Positions 56,470 through 64,000 of a DNA stretch of 64,000 bases are shown piece after piece. The DNA comes from Ectobius pallidus (lineage: Eukaryota; Arthropoda; Insecta; Blattodea; Ectobiidae). Positions within the stretch are counted from its first letter, which is position 1, and every line of letters begins with the position of its first letter. The stretch is taken from the NCBI GenBank assembly GCA_964059195.1, contig CAXKWD010000006.1, positions 4,456,530 to 4,520,529 of the forward strand, given 5' to 3'. Made by a program: the position numbers and the translations under genes. The notes beneath the pieces are model-generated. The model saw only the letters and a list, made by a program, of their open reading frames with translations. It ran no database searches and had not been told where the DNA came from.

Positions 56470-56900
56470 GTTGCAGTCATCACATCGGCATCATCGGGGA
56501 CGCTAAAGTACTGCATTAGTGTTTCAACATCTCGTTTTTTCCGACACATGGTTTACTTTGGGAAATTCATTTTTTTCGCGAACACTTTTAAGTCTTTAAC
56601 GCCTCTTTTTTTTAGCACTTCATAATATTCAATGTCTGATCCAAAATAAGTAGATCGAAAGAAGCACTTTTTTACTTTCCCCTTTAACGTTTCTCTTGTA
56701 GCGCAAGAATAGTGTTGCTGCCGAAATCTGAAATGACAATTGGGATCCCAATGCCGGACTTGAAGCCTTGTTGACCAAGCATTTGTACCTTTATATGTTT
56801 CTTCATTATGTCGCAGTTGAGGACAAATAATGTCATCTTTAAACCTCTAATCCTTTTCTAATCTCCCAAATACCTGATTAGGTGGCATGTAACTATGACC
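56470..56900 (-). pseudogene. Fragment of a transposon-linked protein (DUF7869-like)
   Basis: The minus strand from about 56900 reads HSYMPPNQVFGRLEKD and, after a stop, DDIICPQ; later segments read STYFGSDIEYYEVLKKRGVK and DVETLMQYFSVPDDADVM. The GHSYLPxDRxFGxIEK-type motif is typical of DUF7869 proteins, which are repeated in many insect genomes and appear to belong to mobile elements. The frame is broken. The assignment rests on that one motif. GATATCGG motifs lie on both sides of it. Confidence 0.4.
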
Positions 56901-57179
56901 AGGTACCAACTATTAATGCAATGGTTAGTGCTCCCACATGAAAAAATTTGCCTATCTTTTATTCGCTACAGATATCGGATTTTGCTAGAACACCTTAACC
57001 ATAGATATCGGATTTTGCAAAAACTACCGTTTCTGAGTGGAACAGATATCGGAATATGAAAGAACCAGTATAACCATTGGAAAGGCAGCTACTTAAACTA
57101 TATGAAACAATATATATCTCAATTTCGTCAAAACCTGCAGTTATCGGCTTTTGAAAAAACGCTCAATTGATCCGGAGGA

Positions 57180-59838
57180 TTTCAATGATTATTTTTTACG
57201 TTCCGTTGACGAAATTAGCAGCTCTATAGACAGGCCCATAATCAATGCTTGTAATATACTGGAATGAACCTCCCCTTATCTAGTAATAACAGCAATCAAT
57301 TCACATTTACAAAAGTAACACAGGAGGTAGTAATAGTATTGTCAAGAACTTGAAAGCCTCAGATAGTGTAGACATATATGATACATCTTCTAATCTAATT
57401 AAGAAAATAATTCACAACATAGCCTATCCTTGAACTTTATGTATGAATAAGTGTATAATAGAAGATTTTCGAAATAGAAATCTATTCTCAGTTATGTAAT
57501 TATTTTGAGGATCACAACCTTATAACTGGATCACAATTTGGTTTCCACAATTGATGCGATATATTTTTATGGTGAGTTAATTCTTCAAGTTCTCGAGGAC
57601 AAAGGCTTTGCTGAGGCAACTTTCTGTGACCTGAGCAAGGCAGTTGACCGTGTTAACCATGTTACTAAGTAAATTAAGCTTTTATGGGATAAAAAATACT
57701 AGTTTAAAACTTATGAAGTCGTATTTAATGAATCGTCAACAGACTGTCTCTAGTGGAAAAGTAAAATCCAGTAAAACTGAAATCAAGATCGGAGTACCGC
57801 AAGGGTCAGTTCTTGGACCATTCTTGTTTCTTATCATGATAAATGAACACTTAGAAACCCACACTGACACTACGGTCATATTAGTACAATATTGTTATTG
57901 CAACAACAACAACAAAAAAGTCTATTAGAGTAACAACTGGTTCTTCTTACAGAGAACACTGCAAACCATTGTTTTCCCAATATAAAATACTCACCGTAGT
58001 TAATGTGTATATTTATTCCTTTTTAGTGTATACAAAACACAAGTTACCAGAGCTGCAATGTAGAAATAGTATTCACTCTCATAATAGCAGATCCAATACC
58101 CATATCTATATACAACACTATAGGCCAGGGGTGTCCACAGGGGGGGGTTTAAGACGCAGACTGCGTCATTGACATTTCTGGGGGGGGGGGGCAAAATATT
58201 ATAGTTTTATGAATTTTCTGGGGGGGGGGGTTGAAATATTTTGCAAAATTACCGTTTTATATGTTTAAAATAAAAACGGTCAAGTTTTATAACTCCAAAA
58301 GGTCTCTTCTAACAGTGGATTAGGAAAGGGGGTTTGGACCCCCCAAAAGTCAAAACATAAAATTCTATATTTGTATTTAAAAAAAAAAAAATATTTAATT
58401 AAACAAGATTTGTTGGTGTGTGAAATATGATATAGCAGTTATTTTCTTTTCATAACATAATGAGTAGGCCTATAATGTAAACTGTTCCATGTGTTATTCA
58501 ACTTTTCTTATAAATAGTAATAAGTATTATAACTTTGGTAACAATTTCTTGTTTAAGTTGCCATGTCTTAGAGTATAGTAAACAAATTTGCTAACTAGTT
58601 TTTCAGTGCTAAAATAGCATAAAATGTGATTTTCATTAGTTCAACATTTAAAAATTTCCCGGCGGTGGACACCTGACTTAGGTAACATTTTCTTGTTTAC
58701 ATTGGCATGTCTTAGAGTACGGTAAACAAATTTCCTAACTAGTTTTTGAGTGGTAAAATAGTGTAAAATGTGATTTTCATTAGTTCAGTATTTAAAAATT
58801 TTCCGGGGGTGGAGCCCCCACTTAGGTATTGATTTATTATTTACATTGGTATGTCTTAGAGTATGGTAGACAAATTTCCTAACTAGTTTTTTAGTGCTAA
58901 AATAGACTAAAATGTGATTTTCGTTAGTTCAATATTTAAAAATTTCCCGGGGTGGACACCAACTTAGGTAACAATTTCTTGTTTACATTGGCATGTCTTA
59001 GAGTACAATAAACAAATTTCCTAACAAGTTTTTCTGTGCTAAAATAGCGTAAAATGTGATTTTCATTAGTTCAATATTTAAAAATTTTCTGGGGATGGAC
59101 CCCCGACCCCTTTTTTTTGGGGGGGGGGTGTTCCAAACCCCACCCCCGGCACTTTCGACCCTCTCCGAAATTATTTTCTGGCTACGTCATTGTTGCACTT
59201 ATTATATTATTAATATAATGTTACGAAGTGGCCCAAGAAGTTAAAGCAACAAAATATTAATAAATTAAAAAAATAACCCCCCCGTTAGAAAATATCATAT
59301 GGGTGCCCATGTCGACAGAATCAGGTTAGGGGGATGAGCAGTGAAGTTTGGGGGGGTGAGCAATGAAGTTGGGGGGGGGGAGCCATGAAGTTTGGGGGGT
59401 GGGCACCCCTGCTATAGGCTATTAAAATCTCTAAATGGTTATCAAATTATTGGGCAGAAACCATTTAATGAATTACCAAAAAATTATAAAAATTTACCTG
59501 TAAATATCTTTAAGATAAGAATGCATGACTGGTTAGCCAGGAATCCATTTCATAATATAGATGAATTTTTTATAGTAATATATCGTAACAATGTAGTCCT
59601 AATATTGTCCTATTTCTGTATATCACTATTGTGACTTGTCTGTAATCCTTTGTTATTTTCTATTTATTGGGTCTTTACAACTAATTTGGTCTATTGATAG
59701 GTTATGCAATAATTGTAAAAATGTATGGTGTAGTACATAGCCAACTGTAACTTAGTATAATTTAAGTTTACTGTTTCCTGACTCTATTAGTAATTTGTAT
59801 TGGTTTAATGGCAATAAAATTTATTATTATTATGAATT
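57180..59838 (+). mobile_element. CR1-like LINE remnant, split by a hAT MITE
   Basis: Plus-strand frames, with several breaks, read EDFNDYFLRSVDEISSSIDR (57180), then LSKLSFYGIKNTSLKLMKSY, KIGVPQGSVLGPFLFLIMIN (57790, an RT motif), CRNSIHSHNSRSNTH (58070) and, after the insertion, FNELPKNYKNLPVNIFKIRM and LARNPFHNIDEFF. The YADD box is not readable. The 3' end is a TTATTATTATTA tail at about 59820-59835. A hAT MITE at 58126-59411 interrupts the tail and carries perfect target duplications. Confidence 0.7.
58126..59411. mobile_element. hAT non-autonomous element (1286 bp), perfect TSD
   Basis: The ends are CAGGGGTGTCCAC and, read inward from the right, CAGGGGTGCCCAC, one mismatch in 13. CTATAGGC flanks it exactly (58118-58125 and 59412-59419), and the interrupted LINE tail reads through when the insert is skipped. 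Runs of G lie inside each end (58140-58230 and 59335-59400). The middle holds about four imperfect units of roughly 140-160 bp (58540-59100), each with ATGTCTTAGAGTA, CTAACTAGTTTTT and GTGATTTTCATTAGTTC. No transposase is present. Confidence 0.92.
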
Positions 59839-60190
59839 ATAATTATTCATCAAGAGCACATAAAAATGTTGGCTGATGTAGATGCAATTATGACAAAAAA
59901 TGCTAATTAATGATTAAAAAATCAACATTATACAGGCATTCTTTAATTAGTATACTCTTAATGTTACATCTAGAATTAGTATGTGACAATTTAATTTTTG
60001 TACGTACTGCATGGTAAAATTTAGTTGAAATATAAATACATTTTTTTTTGTGAACTACTGTATCGATATTGTATTCTTAAGCACTTTTTATTTGTAGTAT
60101 TATATGAGTGAAAAATCAGCATTAATGTGAAAATGTTAAATATGTCTATGGGCATAAGAAAGTAAATTTAATACATAAAGAGAATATAAC

Positions 60191-60890
60191 CTAATTTGAC
60201 AGACAACGGTTTATAGGTGTGTAAATGTGGTGCATTACAAAGTATCCTAATTGCCCTTTTCTGTAAAATAAATATTCTCTTACAATAACAACTTTACCCC
60301 CAAAGGATGATATCATAAGATAATGTACTTTAAATTTGAGCAAAATAAATAGTAAGCAAAATATTTTTGTCAACTGTGACAATAAGTCTTCTTAACATGT
60401 ACAGTCCCTTTGGCATTTTCTTAATAATAAAATCAACATGGGAATGCCACGACAAGTAAGAATCATACCAAATTCCTAGAAATTTTAAAGTACGTTCATT
60501 TGTAGAATTTAAATTACTTCTATTATAACTAAAATATATCACAAATTGTATCTATATTAAGTGTCAAAGGCAGCCCACCAGTTTTGTAATACAATTAAAC
60601 TAGATTCCAATTTGTTCAGTATTACTTATTTACTTTTACAGCTCACTTTAAGCCCTGAATCATCTGCAAACAGAATTCCATTAGTTCCTGCATTATCAAT
60701 ATTTACAGGTAAGTCATTAATATAACGTTAAAGAGTAAGGGCCCAAGAATTGAGCCTTGAAGCACCCTGTACTCAACTAGCCTTCCTTTAGAATAAGTTC
60801 TATTCTTGAATACAAACTGTGTTCCATCAGACAAATAAGAAATTAAAAGCTTGACTGAATTTGCATCAAAACCACAATAAAAAAGTTTTT
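60191..60890 (-). pseudogene. LINE reverse transcriptase fragment
   Basis: The minus strand from about 60890 reads FYCGFDANSVKLLISYLSDG, then EYRVLQGSILGPLLFNVI and, after a frame shift, ILFADDSGLK, the catalytic box with FADD. At 60542 it continues with RTLKFLGIWYDSYLSWHSHV and DFIIKKMPKGLYMLRRL. The order (Q-GSxLGPLLF, FADD, FLGIW-D...LSWxxHV) is that of CR1-like reverse transcriptases. Several frame breaks; no tail or endonuclease. Confidence 0.65.
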
Positions 60891-60959
60891 TTTAATTAAT
60901 GTGATATGTCTGACATATCAGAAGACCAAAAACTAACAAATGAACCTTTTTCTAAGTCA

Positions 60960-61110
60960 TTAACTATATTGTGTGACTTGAAGCTTTCTTGGTGTTGAGA
61001 ATATATTATTGTTTCTCGGGCTTCCAATCGGGTGAGTTGAAGGTTTGGTTCCAAGCTTTCTGCAGCTATCTCCACTGCCATCTTCTGGGAGAAGTGAGCT
61101 GGATTGGGAA
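60960..61110 (-). repeat. Repeat tail of a type common in insect retroelements
   Basis: On minus this reads CTTCTCCCAGAAGATGGC, then AGTGGAGATAGCTGCAGA and, 40 bases on, CGATTGGAAGCCCGAGAAAC. CAGAAGATGG followed by a foldable stretch and then GAGAAAC has the same layout as the two hammerhead-like motifs at 2560 and 29368. I recognise it as a recurrent insect repeat, but cannot name the family. No function is claimed. Confidence 0.3.
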
Positions 61111-62113
61111 AAAAAACTATTTCTTATATAGGAAAAGCCTGGATATACTAGAACGGGTGGTGGGCCAATAGGAAAATTAGAAAATGGCTCAAATTGTACA
61201 ATAATATTTTTCAAAATTAAAAAAGTAAGTGGTAATTATTTTCACTTAGTTTGAATCACATTAAGGTTCAGGATGTGGTGGAATCCAGTCTGCAGGTTTA
61301 GAAATAAACAGTAAACAACCAAATGAAAACAGAAAATGTCTTCTAATCAATTACGTATTTCAATGGATGAACAGGCAGTTTTCAGGACAGTGAATTATTT
61401 CATACAAAATCAGGACTGTCCTGGAAAACAGAATGCTTTGTATCAGTTTGCTTTCAATGGGAAATAGGAAACTGCATCATTTAGTTATTTGTTAACCTTG
61501 AGTAGTCGTGTAGCCCAGACATTTTGTTTTTTTGTTGGTGCGTAATTTCTTTTGCTTTTATGATGGTGGGGATTTTCATACCTTCCTTATACAGTTTCTT
61601 CTCAATGGTCAGTTGGTTATAATAAGGTTTCTTAGAGATACAGTATTGTTATTTATGTTGGGCACAGCCACTGCCTTCTTTATTTCTTACAAGCCATGCT
61701 GTTAAATCTGGCAACATCGCATCGGTAGTCCTGTCGGCTATGAACATGTTGTAAATAATGCAATGAACTCCATCAGAATCATCGAAAAATTAAGCATATT
61801 TCACTTAAAGTAATCCCAGTCATCGCCTATTGTTTAGACAACATCTGGATACACCTGAAGAGCAACTGGAGAGCATAGGGAAGGTAAAAACCGTGTACAT
61901 AATGAGAGATTTATATAAACCGTCACCTCTAATTGAGTACACCAGAGAACAGTTTTTCACAGAAGAATTTCGTGTTCATCAGCTACAAACGAATACCAGA
62001 GTGAGGTACGGTATGATATTAGTGTCCTTAAGGAAGAATTGGCTGGTATTAAAGAAGAATTGAAGAGAAATAGAGTCACTTTTACTGGTATGAACTTTTA
62101 TCAAGCTGCTCAC

Positions 62114-62897
62114 TTACTTTACTTACTTATTTCCTGTTGCTCCCTCTGGAGCATAGGGCCTTGGCGAAATTTCTCCACACATTACGGTTCCTGGCCATTC
62201 TCTTTACTTCACCCCATGTTTTATCCACCTCTGCAATTTCTTTCTCGATTGTCCTCTTCCAGGTCTTCCTGGGTCGACCTATCTTCCTGGCACCTTGAGG
62301 GTTCCAATCCAGCGCCGCCCTCTCCACAGCTCCGTCTGGTTTTCTTAGCGTATGTCCAATCCAGCGCCATTTCCTCTCCTTAATCTGAATGTCAATAGGC
62401 TGTTGGTTGGTCCTAGTCCAGAGATCCTCATTTGAGATTGTATCTGGCCACCATACCTTTATTATACGACGCAGACATCTGTTTATGAATACCTGCAGCT
62501 GTTTGCTGATCTGTTTCGTAACTTTCCATGTTTCGCAGCCATATAGGAGGACTGACTTTACATTACTGTTGAAGAGGCGGAGCTTAGTCTTCCTTGAGAT
62601 GTTACTATTTCTCCACACATGATAGAGCTGGACAAACGCACCATTTGCCTTTCTGATACGGCTTCTAACATCTTCTTCTGCTCCTCCGGTAATTGTAACT
62701 GTGCTTCCAAGGTATGAGAAGGACTCAACTTGCTCTATTTCCTTTCCATTTACTGTCAAGCTGTTTATGACATCAGAGTTTATCCTCATCTCTTTGGTCT
62801 TGTTTGTGTTGATCCTGAGACCTGCATGTTCCGCTTCCTTTTGCAACCTATCAAGTTTATCTTTTATGTCCCGATACCGCTGTGCCATAAGGCAAAA
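62114..62897 (-). mobile_element. RTE-type LINE, 5'-truncated, 10-bp target duplication
   Basis: AGCTGCTCAC flanks the insert exactly (62104-62113 and 62898-62907). The 3' end on minus is a short AAGTAAGTAAAGTAAG repeat, as RTE-clade elements have. The 784 bp carry only the end of the reverse transcriptase. It lies inside the SGNH-type LINE ORF1 and is younger than that element. Confidence 0.88.
62127..62888 (-). pseudogene. RTE-type LINE reverse transcriptase, C-terminal part
   Basis: The frame is open for 253 codons and then ends at 62127. It starts after the YADD box: DKLDRLQKEAEHAGLRINTN with KTKEMRIN is the region right after it. Then follow FSYLGSTVTITGGAEEDVRS, YGCETWKVTKQI, NRCLRRIIKVWWPD, and RKWRWIGHTLRKP with GARKIGRPRKTWKRTIEKE. 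The YLGS, LLYGxETW, RWxGHxLR and GRPRxTW blocks identify the C-terminal domain of RTE/BovB-type proteins. It lacks endonuclease and catalytic core because the insertion is 5'-truncated. No stop codons interrupt it, so it is young. Confidence 0.85.
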
Positions 62898-63399
62898 AGC
62901 TGCTCACAGTAGGCCTAATTCATCTTAATGTGGCAGATGCCAAATCGTAGTATATGCAATCTCCTATCCTCCCAATATTACTACCAACGTTTTCCTACAG
63001 TTTGGTGAAGGTAATGAACGGGATTCAAACCTTAACCTCAAATGTGCTGGCGAATCAACACAGTTCACCACCGGAGGATGAACGAATGAATGACTTGACA
63101 GCAAATAACGGAAAGCTGAGTGTTCCCAAGGAATTAGGCAAAGTTATTCTTTTCAGTGACAGTCATGGGCGTAGTCTTCCACAAAGTGCATGTAACAAGA
63201 AAAGAGATATCAGTATTCTAGGTTATATTAAACCTGGGACAACTAGCTCAGTGGTGGTACAAAATGACCCAGAGAAGTGTAGCAGCTTAATAAAATATGA
63301 CTGTTGTGGGTCAAGTAACAGAGCTCGTAGGCCTAACAGGATAAGTGAGGTTATTACCAATAAAATAAGAAAAAACGCGACATCATAACAGATAATGAG

Positions 63400-64000
63400 A
63401 CACTAAAAACTACGAATTCCTTCAGATATGTAGAGTCACCGCACGTTACGTTATTATGCACATCACAAGTATAGGCTATGTAATATAGGCCTACTGATTT
63501 GGCCTAAATAAAGTCAGTATTTGTGATGAAGAAAATTATCTGCAATAAAAACGTATTCAAATGCTTCCCACAGACCACCACAGATAGGACTACCTCCTGT
63601 GTTGCCAGATTTCAAGCAGCATGGCTTGTAAGATAAAGAAGGCAGTGGCACAGCTGGGCTACATTTGTTTGTGTTTATTTTATTTTGAGATTATATCTAG
63701 ATATTTATATTGCAATTGTTGTAATTTCCATCTGAATTCAGAAATGTAGAATAACATTTTTATATGCTATTTATAACTTGAATTAAAACCAAATTATCCC
63801 AAAACAGTTAATAGAAATCAATCTGCATGTAAGTAAATACTATAGAGAAAAGAAAGAATATTCCAGTTGATTTTTAAAGCAATGTATAAAGTAAATGATA
63901 TATGGGCTATGTTATAGATTTGATGGGAACTCAAGTGTTGTTATGTTGGCAACCTGACTTTTGAGTGATGTTTTGTAGCGGCCATTGTTTTTTTGTGTAG
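63400..64000. other. Right edge of window, no recognisable gene
   Basis: Apart from the inverted repeat at 63599-63649, I see no coding or mobile-element signal. The stretch is AT-rich with short open frames only. Confidence 0.35.

Larger units (their letters stand above)
54545..57153. repeat. Dispersed motif GATATCGG[A/C]TTTTG
   Basis: The motif occurs on minus at 54545-54558 and 55437-55450, and on plus at 56971-56984 and 57004-57017, with partial copies at 57044-57057 and 57141-57153. The copies on either side point inward-outward in opposite directions, flanking the decayed gene fragment at 56470-56900. Sequences between copies differ. The layout recalls the 13-mer cluster at 17.2-19.3 kb and would fit sub-terminal binding sites of a DNA transposon. 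Confidence 0.5.
61830..63388 (+). pseudogene. LINE ORF1 with SGNH-esterase-like domain, interrupted
   Basis: The plus strand before the RTE insertion reads HLDTPEEQLESIGKVKTVYI and, after a frame shift, VLKEELAGIKEELKRN, a short coiled-coil stretch. After the insertion, from 62954, it reads LTANNGKLSVPKELGKVILF, then SDSHGRSLPQ and ILGYIKPGTTSSVVVQND, later CCGSSNRARRPNRISEVI. SDSHGR, G-x-I-KPG and a G-S-N motif are the blocks of the SGNH (esterase-like) domain in ORF1 of several CR1-type LINEs. Its precise role is uncertain; it is thought to help the ORF1 particle. At least one frameshift and the insertion disable this copy. Confidence 0.55.
61667..63649. repeat. 51-bp inverted repeat pair flanking a LINE ORF1
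   Basis: GCCACTGCCTTCTTTATTTC with TTACAAGCCATGCTG and AATCTGGCAAC (61667-61717) reappears inverted at 63599-63649, as GTTGCCAGATTTCAAGCAGC with ATGGCTTGTAAGA and AAAGAAGGCAGTGGC, about 88 percent alike. The pair brackets the LINE ORF1-like sequence and the RTE insertion. It could be the two ends of one element or two separate copies of a 5' UTR in opposite orientation. Confidence 0.6.

Overview
The window is AT-rich animal DNA with split genes, GT-AG introns, dense nested transposons and no bacterial-type gene packing. The two host exons (a C2-C2 zinc-binding domain of the insect ZAD type) and the mix of mariner/Tc1, hAT, PIF/Harbinger, Helitron, CR1-like and RTE-like elements point to an insect with a large genome. 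I favour a cockroach, termite or relative, but the sequence does not prove it. The octamer TAGGCCTA recurs across the whole window far more often than chance predicts.

Host gene. I see one convincing host gene, on the minus strand. Its first coding exon is at 32151-31985 and its second at 15290-15064. The splice phases fit exactly, and together the exons make one ZAD-like domain. The 16.7 kb between them is an intron packed with transposons. Later exons are not visible and probably lie beyond position 1.

Layout. 1-2.8 kb: nothing clear. 2.8-4.15 kb: non-autonomous Helitron. 7.68-9.54 kb: complete Tc1/mariner-group element with DD82E catalytic spacing, spoiled by one extra A. 10.1-12.9 kb and 13.95-14.8 kb: two decayed PIF/Harbinger elements. 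17.2-19.3 kb: dispersed short motif. 19.3-24.2 kb: mariner holding a hAT, which holds a fold-back mariner. 25.4-25.7 kb: another DDE fragment. 28.2-30.7 kb: two-gene transposon with a THAP exon at one end and a SAP exon at the other. 32.4-36.15 kb: LINE with one frameshift. 36.2-38.05 kb: LINE tail split by a hAT. 38.05-53.36 kb: three copies (A, B, C) of one unclassified 3.4 kb inverted-repeat element, a second DD82E copy, a hAT MITE and an intact LINE. 53.5-63.7 kb: a graveyard of LINE fragments, mariner ends, a hAT MITE with perfect 8-bp target duplication, and an RTE-type LINE with 10-bp target duplications.

How it fits together. Most of the 38-53 kb structure can be explained by serial insertion: A jumped into the left end of B in reverse, making a palindrome with arms over 3 kb; a MITE entered B; the DD82E copy entered a TA near B's right end; C abuts or entered that copy; a CR1-like LINE with an unbroken 1009-codon ORF entered C. 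The two DD82E copies are nearly identical, which suggests recent activity. Everything here was read by eye, so boundaries are good to a few bases where terminal repeats and target duplications are quoted and looser elsewhere.
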